Made by a program: the position numbers and the translations under genes. 64,000 bases of DNA from Brockia lithotrophica (lineage in GTDB: Bacteria > Bacillota > Bacilli > Thermicanales > DSM-22653), in assembly GCA_003050565.1 (NCBI GenBank), contig PEBW01000002.1:124001-188000 (forward strand), given 5' to 3'. Every line of letters begins with the position of its first letter. Within the stretch, counting starts at the first letter, position 1. Of this stretch, positions 9,046 through 16,803 are shown piece after piece. The notes below the pieces were generated by a model that was not told where the DNA came from, did not search any database, and saw only the letters and a list, made by a program, of their open reading frames with translations.

Positions 9046-9082
9046 GCGGAGATGGGACGGGGAGACCGGGGCTAGTAGATCA

Positions 9083-9125
9083 CACACCTTTCGTGTGACA
9101 CAACTGGATCACAATAGTGTACAAT
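9083..9125 (+). promoter_or_regulatory. Candidate promoter/operator of the toxin-antitoxin pair
   Basis: An inverted repeat CACAC-N5-GTGTG (9083-9097) lies just upstream of a TACAAT -10 element (9120-9125), about 36 nt before the antitoxin start. Toxin-antitoxin operons are usually autorepressed through such repeats near the promoter. No clear -35 hexamer is present. Confidence 0.35.
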
Positions 9126-9160
9126 ATACCTGGATGCCGTTCGGAAGGAGGAGAAGCGTA

Positions 9161-9448
9161 GTGCGCTATGTCACGGTGCGCGATCTGCGGTTGCGAGGAA
9201 AGAGTATTTGGGAAGCGCTCCGCGCCGGAGAGGAAGCGGTTCTCACGCACAACGGACGTCCGGTAGCGCTCTTGGTCGGCATAGAAGAAGGCCATCTGGA
9301 AGAAGTCGTTCGCCTGGTCCGAAGAGCTCGTGCTCAAGCAGCCGTTTCACGGATGCGCGAGCGTGCCAAGGAGCTCGGATTGGACACGTTGAGCGAGGCT
9401 GAAATCGATGCTGAAATCCACGAATCTAGACGTGGACGGCGAACGTGA
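9161..9448 (+). CDS. Phd/YefM-family antitoxin
   Basis: A 95-residue protein with the Phd/YefM N-terminal DNA-binding pattern: VRYVTVRDLR, then a WEALRAGEE helix, then VLTHNGRPVALLV. The C-terminal half is a charged helical tail suited to wrapping a toxin. The GTG at 9161 was selected because AAGGAGG lies about 9 nt upstream and because it matches the usual start of the family; the frame is open further upstream without a ribosome binding site. It overlaps the PIN toxin gene by 4 nt (GTGA), indicating translational coupling. It probably both neutralises the toxin and represses the operon. Confidence 0.85.
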   Translation: MRYVTVRDLRLRGKSIWEALRAGEEAVLTHNGRPVALLVGIEEGHLEEVVRLVRRARAQAAVSRMRERAKELGLDTLSEAEIDAEIHESRRGRRT

Positions 9449-9864
9449 GCATGAAGGTCGTCCTGGATACGAACGTGCTTGTTTCCGCACTTCTCACGCC
9501 TCACGGCCCTGCGGCACGCATTTTGGACGCGGTTCTTGCCGGGCGACTTTTTTTGCTGTTCGACGATCGTGTTTTTCGAGAATACGGCGAGGTGCTGAAC
9601 AGGGATCGATTCGGTTTTTCTCCGGAAGATGTGAGAGAGCTTCTGGAATTCATCCGTTCAGAGGGACAGAAGGTTTCTGCCGCGCCGCTTGCGATAGAGT
9701 TGCAGGATCCTGACGACTTGATGTTCGTGGAAGTCGCCGTAGCCGGAAAAGCCGAAGCCATTATCACAGGTAACCAGAAGCACTTTCCGGAGGGCAGTTA
9801 TTTCGGGATTCCGGTCATGTCGCCGGCAGAAATGCTGTCCAGACTTCAAACGACGGAATCATAA
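9445..9864 (+). CDS. PIN-domain ribonuclease toxin
   Basis: A 139-residue PIN-domain protein of the putative toxin family found with small antitoxins. Acidic active-site candidates are visible: D in VVLDTNVLVSALL at the N terminus, E in FREYGEVL, and the Asp pair in PDDLMFVEVA. The C-terminal signature is ITGNQKHFPE, where Asn occupies the place of the more common fourth Asp, as in many members of this subfamily. The GTG at 9445 overlaps the antitoxin stop; an ATG at 9451 is an alternative start. Expected action is Mg-dependent cleavage of RNA. Pairing of a Phd-type antitoxin with a PIN toxin is less common than VapB with PIN. Confidence 0.86.
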   Translation: MSMKVVLDTNVLVSALLTPHGPAARILDAVLAGRLFLLFDDRVFREYGEVLNRDRFGFSPEDVRELLEFIRSEGQKVSAAPLAIELQDPDDLMFVEVAVAGKAEAIITGNQKHFPEGSYFGIPVMSPAEMLSRLQTTES

Positions 9865-10096
9865 TTGCCACCCGTGGACACAACCTTGGACACCAATGTC
9901 AAAGGTGGACATCCAGAGGATCCGATAGGCGCGTTCGCGGGCCGCGGCGGTGCCGTCCGCGCCGCCGCCCCTTCGGGCTTTCTCCGTACGGTCGTCTTAA
10001 GGTTGGGTAAAGCTCGGAATCCGAAAGGGTCGGTCGGTGCACCGACGTCTTCCGTCCGTGGGGCGACCGTACCGTGAGGCCGACGTGTCCGGTCCG

Positions 10097-10810
10097 CTAC
10101 ACGGCCTCCCACACGAGGAGAAAGGGGGCTCGGGTCTTCGTTCCCAGGACTTCGCTCCGGACGACGCGGGCGCGGTGCGGAGGCGTCCGGCGGGCAAGGG
10201 CGAGAAGGGCTTCGGCCTCTTCGTCGCCTCCGGCGTGGCCGGGATAGGCGACGACGGTGAGTATTCCCCCGGGCACGAGGAGCCGGAGCGCCTCTTCCAC
10301 GGCCCGTAGGGTCGAAGGGGGACGTGTGGTCTTCGAACGATCGCCGCCGGGCAGGTACCCTAGGTTCATCATCGCCGCGTGGAGCGGTCCCCGCACGTGG
10401 CGGGCGAGCTCCGCGTGGTCCGCCCGGAGGAGCGTCACGCGCCCGAGGAGCCCGGCCTCGCGCAGCCGCGCCTCCGTGCGGCGGATCGCCTCTTCCTGGA
10501 GGTCGAAGGCCCACACGCGTCCTCCCTCACCCACCGCCCGGGCCAGGAAAAGGGTATCCCACCCGTTACCGGCGGTGAGGTCGGCGACGGCGAGGCCTTG
10601 GGACGTCGGGAGCTCTCCCTCGTGCCCCGTCGCGCGACCGCCATCGCGGCCGCCGCCTGCAGAGGTCCGCCCCTCCCGGAAAGCCGTTCCCTCTCCCGCC
10701 GCGCGGAAGCGCGAGAGCGCCGCGCACACGAAGAGCTGGGCGAGGTCGACCACCCTCGCGAAAGAAGAGGGGAGGTAACCGAATCCGAGGTCCCGCCCTT
10801 CACCGCCCAC
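10097..10810 (-). CDS. mnmM: tRNA 5-aminomethyl-2-thiouridine methyltransferase MnmM (YtqB family)
   Basis: Class I SAM-dependent methyltransferase of the YtqB family, members of which methylate wobble uridine 34 of tRNA. The SAM-binding loop is ADLTAGNGWDTLFLA at about residues 76-90, followed by the acidic ribose-binding residue in AFDLQEE; the family motif MNLGYLPGGD is followed by TRPPSTLRAV, and VPGGILTVVAYPGH near the C terminus is also typical. The GTG at 10810 follows GAGGAG by 7 nt and overlaps the upstream dipeptidase gene by 11 nt. The 237-residue product is about 40 residues longer at the N terminus than B. subtilis YtqB, with a low-complexity insert at residues 35-70. Confidence 0.85.
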   Translation of the reverse strand: MGGEGRDLGFGYLPSSFARVVDLAQLFVCAALSRFRAAGEGTAFREGRTSAGGGRDGGRATGHEGELPTSQGLAVADLTAGNGWDTLFLARAVGEGGRVWAFDLQEEAIRRTEARLREAGLLGRVTLLRADHAELARHVRGPLHAAMMNLGYLPGGDRSKTTRPPSTLRAVEEALRLLVPGGILTVVAYPGHAGGDEEAEALLALARRTPPHRARVVRSEVLGTKTRAPFLLVWEAV

Positions 10811-11879
10811 GGGAGATCTCCTCTCCGCCGGCGAGCGCCGCCTCGACGATCCGCGAGAGGTTGCCCCACGCGATTCGCTCCACGGTTTCCTGAGGGTAGC
10901 GGCGGTGAAGTTCTTCGAGGAGGCGGCCCCACCGACCGGCGTGCTCGAGCCCGCGCGGGGTGCGTTCGATCCCGTCGAAGTCGGAGCCGAAAAAGACGTG
11001 CGCGTCGCCGAGAAGGGCGAGGGCGTACTCCACGTGCCGGAGGACGTCCGTGAGGTCGGCCTCGGGACCGTCTGCGAGAAACGCCGGCACAAACGTGATC
11101 CCCACGCCGCCCCCGAGGCGTTTGAGGGCGAGGAGCTGTTCGTCGCGGAGGTTTCGCGGATGCGGACGCAGCGTCCACACGTTGGCGTGCGTGGCCACGA
11201 GCGGGACGCGCGCGCCGCGCTCTTCGAGGAACCGGACGACGTCCCAGAAGCCGCGCTCCGAAAGGTGGGCGACGTCCACGAGGACGCCGAAGCGGATGAG
11301 CTCTTCGAGGGCCGCCGCGCCAAAGCGCGTAAGCCCCCCACCCCGCGGTTCTCCCGCTCCGTCGGCGGCCAGGTTGGCGGGATTGTGCGTAAGACCCACC
11401 GAACGGACGCCGAGCCGAAGCAGGGTCCGGAGGTAGGTGAGGTTCCCCCCTACGGCGTCGAGCCCTTCGAGGGCCAGGAGGAAAACCGTTCCCCCTTCTC
11501 GCTTCACGCGGGCGAGGTCGGACGGGGAACGGAGGAGCACGCGCGGCCAAGCTTCTCCCGTCTTTTCGGATCTCGACACCCGATCCCCCGCGGAAGGAGC
11601 ATCCCGGCGCCCGTCCTCAGGGGGATCGCCGAGGACGGTGCGGTAGAAGAGGTCCACCTGCTCAAGGGCCGCCGCGAATCCGCCTTCGGCTACGGCAAAC
11701 GGGGGGAGGTAGATCGGCGTAAAGAGAAGGCGGACGTCCCCGTCCCGAAGGCGGGCGGGCGTCACGTGGAGTTCCTCGTCTTCCCACCGCACCTCACCGT
11801 CTTCCTCCCGAAGGAGGCGGTGTCGGCGCAACCGCCAGAGGCGGTACAAGACGTCGGCGTGGGCGTCGGCGATCGGCAT
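10800..11879 (-). CDS. Membrane-dipeptidase-type (M19) peptidase
   Basis: Predicted zinc dipeptidase of the renal dipeptidase family that hydrolyses a broad range of dipeptides. The 359-residue frame shows the M19 metal ligands in order: HxD in ADAHADVLYRL (H7, D9), the bridging Glu in LLALEG, His in DVAHLS, His in ATHAN, and Asp in GSDFDGIE. No signal peptide is present, so it acts in the cytoplasm. The ATG at 11879 is preferred over one two codons upstream because GGGAGG is then 7 nt away instead of 1 nt. It follows spoVS on the same strand, a pairing seen in several Bacilli. Confidence 0.92.
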   Translation of the reverse strand: MPIADAHADVLYRLWRLRRHRLLREEDGEVRWEDEELHVTPARLRDGDVRLLFTPIYLPPFAVAEGGFAAALEQVDLFYRTVLGDPPEDGRRDAPSAGDRVSRSEKTGEAWPRVLLRSPSDLARVKREGGTVFLLALEGLDAVGGNLTYLRTLLRLGVRSVGLTHNPANLAADGAGEPRGGGLTRFGAAALEELIRFGVLVDVAHLSERGFWDVVRFLEERGARVPLVATHANVWTLRPHPRNLRDEQLLALKRLGGGVGITFVPAFLADGPEADLTDVLRHVEYALALLGDAHVFFGSDFDGIERTPRGLEHAGRWGRLLEELHRRYPQETVERIAWGNLSRIVEAALAGGEEISRGR

Positions 11880-12144
11880 GTACATCCCTCCCGACGTGCA
11901 CCGAAAGTGGAAATCTCGAGGCCGCAACTTCTGCGCACGGGCACCGAGGGCAACACGCGCAATGCGCGGCGGTTTCGGTGGCGGGACGACGAGACGTGGT
12001 GCCATCCGCATTCCGTGACTCGGGCGTACAAAAAACCGCAGGCGCGCCGCGAGCGCGCCCACGGAAAGATCCTTCCCGAACCGAACGGACGGGGAACGCG
12101 GTCGAAAGCACCGCGAAGAGGCTCGCACGGACGGTCCGAGGGAT

Positions 12145-12405
12145 TTACCGCGGTTCCACGATGAGCTTGATCGCCGTCCGCTCCTGTCCGTCGATCGTCA
12201 CGTCCGTAAACGCGGGAATGCAGATGAGGTCGATCCCGCTGGGTGCCACGTAGCCGCGGGCGATGGCCACCGCCTTGACCGCCTGGTTTACCGCTCCTGC
12301 CCCGATGGCCTGAATCTCGGCGGCACCTTTCTCCCGAATCACGCCAGCCAGAGCTCCTGCTACGGCGTTGGGATTGGATTTGGCGGAAACCTTGAGGATC
12401 TCCAT
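12145..12405 (-). CDS. spoVS: Stage V sporulation protein S
   Basis: An 86-residue Alba-like nucleic-acid-binding protein needed for normal sporulation progression and coat assembly in Bacillus. The sequence is nearly invariant relative to known SpoVS proteins: MEILKVSAKS at the N terminus, GAAEIQAIGAGAVNQAVKA in the centre, SGIDLICIPAFTDV, and the C-terminal TAIKLIVEPR. The ATG at 12405 follows GAGGAGG by 8 nt and gives exactly the family length. A candidate sigma-H promoter lies about 70 bp upstream, and the gene sits in the spoVS-ymdB-rny-recA order of B. subtilis. Confidence 0.98.
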   Translation of the reverse strand: MEILKVSAKSNPNAVAGALAGVIREKGAAEIQAIGAGAVNQAVKAVAIARGYVAPSGIDLICIPAFTDVTIDGQERTAIKLIVEPR

Positions 12406-12471
12406 GAGGGAAACCTCCTCGGATGGATGCTGTTCCGGAGCAAGAGTACCTAGGTTGTATTCGTGGTATAT

Positions 12472-12499
12472 CTTTCTCCGGCTCTTCGAAAAATCCTGC
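12472..12499 (-). promoter_or_regulatory. Candidate sigma-H promoter of spoVS
   Basis: On the minus strand GCAGGATTT (12499-12491) fits the sigma-H -35 consensus RnAGGAwWW exactly. After a 12-bp spacer comes GAGAAAG (12478-12472), a fair match to the -10 consensus RnnGAAT. spoVS is sigma-H dependent in B. subtilis, so the site is plausible for this gene. Confidence 0.5.
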
Positions 12500-12594
12500 T
12501 TCCCTCCCTCGGAGAAACCTTCCCACAACAAAGGAAGCGGAGGAGGAGGGGTGCGGACGGGCGCCGTGGGCGCCAACGGCGTGTGAACGGACGT

Positions 12595-13470
12595 TCACCT
12601 TCCGCCTTCCTGCCTCGCCCTCCCGGGAACCTCGGCTGCGCTCTCACCCGAAGGAACGAGCTCCGTGGCGTTCTCCGCTTCCTCGAGGGAGTCCCACGTA
12701 AACCGCGCCGACTCGATCCTCACGGAGCGCCCGGCGGCGTCGATCTCCACGGCGCACACGCCGATCTCGACACCTCCTCGTTCTTCGACCTCGAAGCGCG
12801 CGGGGAGGTAGGTGAGGGTGCGCCGGAGGACGCCTTCCCGCTCCATCCCGAGGATCCCGTCCCGCGGTCCCGTCATCCCCACATCCGTAAGGTATGCCGT
12901 GCCCCCGGGTAAGATCCGAGCGTCGGCCGTGGGCACGTGGGTGTGCGTACCTACGACGGCGGAGACGCGCCCGTCGAGGTACCAGGCGAGGGCCTGTTTT
13001 TCCGCGGTCGCCTCGGCGTGCACGTCCACGAAGACGGCGTCGGCGCGTCCTACGAGTTCCCGGAGGAGTTCGTCGATCGCGCGAAACGGATCGCAGAGCG
13101 GCGGCATAAACGCCCGGCCCATGAGACTTACGACGGCGAGGCGAAAGCCCTCGCGCTCGACGATCCAAAAGGCGGGCCCGGGGGTTCCCGGCGGGTAGTT
13201 CGCCGGCCGCACGACGGGGAGCGTCCCCTCCGCAAAGAGCTCAAAGACGTCTCGGTTGTCCCACGTGTGGTTGCCGAGGGTGATCGCGTCGATCCCCGCA
13301 TCCACGAGCTGGCGGGCGATGTCGCGCGTGATCCCCTTGCCGTGGGCGGCATTTTCGCCGTTCGCCAGCACGATATCCGGGGCGTAGCGCGCCCGCAGGA
13401 GGGGAAGTACGGCGGCCACGAGTCGGCGGCCGGGTCGGCCTACGATGTCTCCCAAAAAGAGGACGCGCAT
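12595..13470 (-). CDS. ymdB: YmdB-type cyclic nucleotide phosphodiesterase
   Basis: Metallophosphoesterase of the YmdB family, which hydrolyses 2',3'-cyclic nucleotides and influences biofilm versus motility decisions in B. subtilis. Metal-binding motifs are visible in order: GDIVGRPGR at residues 7-15, NGENAAHGKG, GNHTWDN, VDVHAEATAEK, and GTHTHVPTAD. At 291 residues it is about 27 longer than the B. subtilis protein because of a C-terminal tail rich in Glu and Ala. The ATG at 13470 follows GGAAAGG. It lies downstream of rny but is separated from it by a strong terminator, so it likely depends on its own promoter or on read-through. Confidence 0.94.
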   Translation of the reverse strand: MRVLFLGDIVGRPGRRLVAAVLPLLRARYAPDIVLANGENAAHGKGITRDIARQLVDAGIDAITLGNHTWDNRDVFELFAEGTLPVVRPANYPPGTPGPAFWIVEREGFRLAVVSLMGRAFMPPLCDPFRAIDELLRELVGRADAVFVDVHAEATAEKQALAWYLDGRVSAVVGTHTHVPTADARILPGGTAYLTDVGMTGPRDGILGMEREGVLRRTLTYLPARFEVEERGGVEIGVCAVEIDAAGRSVRIESARFTWDSLEEAENATELVPSGESAAEVPGRARQEGGR

Positions 13471-13494
13471 TCCGTGCACCCTTTCCTTCTCTGG

Positions 13495-13529
13495 GAAAAA
13501 AGGCGCACGCGCGTCGAGCACGTGCGCCT
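13495..13529 (-). terminator. Rho-independent terminator after rny
   Basis: A 9-bp stem (AGGCGCACG / CGTGCGCCT) with an 11-nt loop followed on the minus strand by an uninterrupted run of Ts. It sits 17 bp past the rny stop and 25 bp before ymdB. Confidence 0.8.
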
Positions 13530-13545
13530 CTCGTCGCCCCGGCGT

Positions 13546-15177
13546 TCAGCGGGCGTACTCGACGGCCCGCGTTTCGCGGATCACCGTGACCTTGATCTGC
13601 CCGGGGTAGGAAAGTTCGTTTTGGATCTTTTCCGTGATCTCCCGCGCGAGGCGGTACACGCCCAGGTCGTCGACGCGCGAGGGTTGGACGATGATCCGGA
13701 GTTCGCGCCCCGCCTGAATGGCATACGACTTCTCCACGCCTTCAAAACTGTTGGCGATTCCTTCGAGGCGTTCGAGGCGCTTGAGGTACGCCTCCAGCGT
13801 CTCCCGCCGCGCCCCCGGCCGGGCGGCCGACAGGGCGTCGGCTACGCCTACGAGCGCGGACACGACGTGGGTGTATTCCGTATCCCCGTGGTGGGCGGCG
13901 ATCGCGTTCACCACGGCGGGGTGTTCTCCGTATTTCACCGCGAGTTCTACGCCGATTTCCACGTGCGAGCCTTCCATCTCGTGGTCGAGCGCCTTGCCGA
14001 TGTCGTGGAGGAGGCCGGCCCGCCGCGCGAGCTGGACGTCTTCGCCCAACTCCGCCGCGAGGAGCCCCGCGAGGTGGGCGACTTCTTTGGAATGGGCGAG
14101 CACGTTTTGCCCGTAGCTCGTACGAAAGTGGAGCTTTCCGAGGAGCACGATGAGGTCCGGGTGAAGCCCTAAGACGCCGACCTCCATCGCCGCCTGTTCG
14201 CCGTACTCGCGGATCCGCTCTTCCACTTCCGCCCGCGCCTTCTCCACCATTTCCTCGATTCGCGCGGGGTGGATCCGCCCGTCTGCGACGAGCTTCTCGA
14301 GGGCGACCTTGGCGATTTCGCGGCGAATGGGGTCAAAGCTGGAAAGGACGACCGCCTCGGGTGTGTCGTCGATGATCAGGTCTACACCGGTGAGCGTTTC
14401 CAACGTGCGGATATTGCGCCCCTCCCGTCCGATGATCCGCCCCTTCATCTCGTCGTTGGGAAGTTGCACGACGGAAACCGTGGCTTCCGTCACCACGTCG
14501 ACGGCAAGGCGCTGGATGGCCGTGAGGAGGATTTCCCGCGCCTTGCGCTCGGCTTCCCGTCGGGCCTCCGCCTCCGCATCGCGGAGGAGCTGCAGGACTT
14601 CCTGTTCCGCCTGCCGCTCTGCTTCCTCGAGCACCAGCCGACGGGCGGCCTCGGGGGTTAGACCGGAAATCTCCACGAGCTTCGCCTGCGCCTCCGCGTA
14701 CGCCCGCTCTGCATCTGCGAGAAGGCGCTCCAGCTCCTCCTTGCGGGCGTGCAGGCGTTCTTCTTCCCCGCGCAGGCGCCCATCCAGGTCGCGCAAGTTT
14801 CGCTCCCAACGCTTGAGCTCTGCAGCGCGTCGGCCCAGAGAATCACCTTGCGCACGAATCCGCTCTTCCTGTCGCCTGAGCTCTTCCCGAGCTCTTTCTA
14901 GGGCCTCTTCTTCGCGGCGAAGGCGCTCGCGTTCGTCCTTTAACTCGCGCTCTGCCGCCTCGCGCATTCGGTGGATTTCTTCTTTTCCTTCTAGGATGCG
15001 CTCCTTCTTCAGGGCTTCTGCTTCCCGTTCCGCCTCTTCGAGAATCCGCGCGGCGCGGTTTTCCGCGCTCTCGAGGTCGCGATCGGCGAGCGACTTCCGA
15101 AGGAAATATCCTCCAAGCCCGGCGAGGGCCGAAGACAACACAACCGCCAAAGCGCAGAGTGCTCCGTTTGCGGGCAC
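13546..15177 (-). CDS. rny: Ribonuclease Y
   Basis: RNase Y is the membrane-anchored endoribonuclease that initiates mRNA decay in many Firmicutes. The 543-residue product shows the full family layout: a transmembrane helix at about residues 6-24, a long Glu/Arg-rich coiled coil (about 25-215), a KH domain with [13 protein letters not shown], and an HD domain with [10 protein letters not shown] and AHHGD. The GTG at 15177 is used because GGAGGTG lies 7 nt upstream and the anchor begins immediately after it. Its likely promoter overlaps the recA terminator, and it ends in its own terminator. YmcA, a known modulator of RNase Y, is encoded in the same window. Confidence 0.97.
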   Translation of the reverse strand: MPANGALCALAVVLSSALAGLGGYFLRKSLADRDLESAENRAARILEEAEREAEALKKERILEGKEEIHRMREAAERELKDERERLRREEEALERAREELRRQEERIRAQGDSLGRRAAELKRWERNLRDLDGRLRGEEERLHARKEELERLLADAERAYAEAQAKLVEISGLTPEAARRLVLEEAERQAEQEVLQLLRDAEAEARREAERKAREILLTAIQRLAVDVVTEATVSVVQLPNDEMKGRIIGREGRNIRTLETLTGVDLIIDDTPEAVVLSSFDPIRREIAKVALEKLVADGRIHPARIEEMVEKARAEVEERIREYGEQAAMEVGVLGLHPDLIVLLGKLHFRTSYGQNVLAHSKEVAHLAGLLAAELGEDVQLARRAGLLHDIGKALDHEMEGSHVEIGVELAVKYGEHPAVVNAIAAHHGDTEYTHVVSALVGVADALSAARPGARRETLEAYLKRLERLEGIANSFEGVEKSYAIQAGRELRIIVQPSRVDDLGVYRLAREITEKIQNELSYPGQIKVTVIRETRAVEYAR

Positions 15178-15335
15178 GCTTCCACACCTCCGTTTGCGGA
15201 CGGGCCGAGTCGTAGTGCCGAGAAGCGGGAAAAGCCGCTGGTAGGGCGATCCGCAGTGACGGAGGGACACACCATCCACGCTTGGAAAACCGGCTAAACC
15301 GGTGCACGCGACACGATTCACCCGGACTCACTGCG

Positions 15336-15365
15336 ATTGTACCTCGTTCAAAAAAAGGGAGTCAA
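15336..15365 (-). promoter_or_regulatory. Sigma-A promoter of rny, overlapping the recA terminator
   Basis: On the minus strand TTGACT (15365-15360), an 18-bp spacer containing the terminator T-run, and TACAAT (15341-15336). The -35 hexamer overlaps the 3' arm of the recA terminator stem. Confidence 0.65.
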
Positions 15366-15391
15366 GGGAAACCCTCCGATCCCCGACTCCC
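15350..15391 (-). terminator. Rho-independent terminator after recA
   Basis: A 7-bp stem (GGGAGTC / GACTCCC) enclosing a 21-nt loop, followed on the minus strand by seven Ts. It begins 62 bp past the recA stop. Confidence 0.75.
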
Positions 15392-15453
15392 GTCGCAGAC
15401 GGCGGCCGCACGACGTCTCGCCCGCCTTCCCGGCTTCGTGCCGACGGGCCGTC

Positions 15454-16491
15454 TCAGGCCTCCCCCGACCCTTCGGGGATGTCCCCTTCCGCCCGCGCCG
15501 GCGGTTGGTGTAAGGCGTAGTGCTCGCGGATTTTCGCCTCGATTTCCCGGGCAATGGCGGGGTTCTCCCTGAGGAACTGCTTGGCGTTTTCTCGCCCCTG
15601 CCCGAGACGCGTGTCGCCGTACGCGAACCAAGAACCGCTCTTCACGACGACGCCGATTTCCGTGCCGAGGTCGAGTAGTTCGCCTTCCTTGGAAATCCCT
15701 TCCCCGAAGAGGATGTCCACGTCTGCCGTGCGGAAGGGAGGGGCGACCTTGTTTTTCACGACGCGGACGCGCGTCTTCGCGCCTACGACCTCCGTCCCCT
15801 GCTTGATCGCATCTACGCGGCGCACGTCGAGGCGGATGCTCGCGTAAAACTTGAGCGCCCGTCCGCCCGGAGTCGTCTCCGGGTTGCCGAACATCACCCC
15901 GACCTTTTCGCGCAGCTGGTTGATGAAGATGGCGATCGTCCTCGATTTGCTGATCGCCCCGGCGAGCTTGCGCAACGCCTGGGACATGAGCCGGGCCTGG
16001 AGACCCACGTGGGCGTCGCCCATTTCGCCCTCGAGCTCCGCCTTGGGCACGAGGGCGGCCACGGAGTCCACGACGACGATGTCCACCTCGCCGCTTCGGA
16101 CGAGCGCTTCGCAGATCTCCAGCGCCTGCTCGCCCGTGTCCGGCTGCGAGACGTAGAGCTCGTCGATGTTCACCCCGAGTTTCTCCGCGTACGTCGGATC
16201 GAGGGCATGCTCGGCGTCGATGAAGGCGGCAATGCCGCCCTGCTTCTGCACCTCCGCGATGGCGTGCAGGGCAAACGTCGTCTTCCCAGAGGATTCCGGT
16301 CCGAAGATCTCGACGATCCGTCCCCGGGGGTACCCCCCTACTCCCAGGGCGATGTCCAGGGCGAGCGACCCGGAAGATGCCACGGGAATGGGACCGACCT
16401 GCGCCTCCCCCAGGCGCATGATCGCCCCCTTTCCAAACTGACGTTCAATTTCCGCTATGGCGCGCTCCAACGCCGCTTTCCGTTCCGTCAC
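15454..16491 (-). CDS. recA: Recombinase RecA
   Basis: RecA forms filaments on single-stranded DNA, drives strand exchange and stimulates LexA cleavage. The 345-residue product has Walker [10 protein letters not shown], the MAW-type stretch, the L1 and L2 loop regions ([24 protein letters not shown]) and the conserved [14 protein letters not shown]. The start was set at the GTG at 16491, preceded by GGAGGGAG, because the product then aligns with the B. subtilis start; a TTG 17 codons upstream is open but lacks support. The C-terminal tail is acidic ([12 protein letters not shown]), as in most RecA proteins. It has its own promoter and terminator. Confidence 0.98.
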   Translation of the reverse strand: MTERKAALERAIAEIERQFGKGAIMRLGEAQVGPIPVASSGSLALDIALGVGGYPRGRIVEIFGPESSGKTTFALHAIAEVQKQGGIAAFIDAEHALDPTYAEKLGVNIDELYVSQPDTGEQALEICEALVRSGEVDIVVVDSVAALVPKAELEGEMGDAHVGLQARLMSQALRKLAGAISKSRTIAIFINQLREKVGVMFGNPETTPGGRALKFYASIRLDVRRVDAIKQGTEVVGAKTRVRVVKNKVAPPFRTADVDILFGEGISKEGELLDLGTEIGVVVKSGSWFAYGDTRLGQGRENAKQFLRENPAIAREIEAKIREHYALHQPPARAEGDIPEGSGEA

Positions 16492-16653
16492 GGCGAACTC
16501 TCCCTCCGTGCGCCGCCCTCCCGCACCGACCGCGTCGACCAAGAACGCCGCCGGACGGAAAACCCCGTACGTCCGGTTCGGCTTCCCGATCGACCGCGTC
16601 GCCGAAAGGCCGGTGACGCGTGATCTCGGAAAAGAATCGCATTTCCCTCTCCC

Positions 16654-16682
16654 ATCATAGCTCTCCGCCCGGGAGAGAACAA
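16654..16682 (-). promoter_or_regulatory. recA promoter with an inverted repeat in the spacer
   Basis: On the minus strand TTGTTC (16682-16677), a 17-bp spacer and TATGAT (16659-16654). The spacer is filled by the inverted repeat CTCTCC-N5-GGAGAG (16661-16677), a possible operator. No canonical Firmicutes LexA box (GAAC-N4-GTTC) was found between recA and the upstream gene. Confidence 0.6.
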
Positions 16683-16803
16683 GTGTGCGAAGGGGTTGCC
16701 CCGGGCTCCGGTCCCTCCCTCCGTCTCCTCGAATGGAGGCTCACGGGGTCCGCCGCCTGCGCGCCGTCGGCAGCCCTCCTTCCCAACCTCCTCGCAGGAC
16801 CCT

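Noticed and set aside
9865-10077. 70-codon plus-strand frame after the PIN toxin
   Set aside because: No ribosome binding site or motif; 230-bp spacer between convergent genes in which nothing else was recognised.
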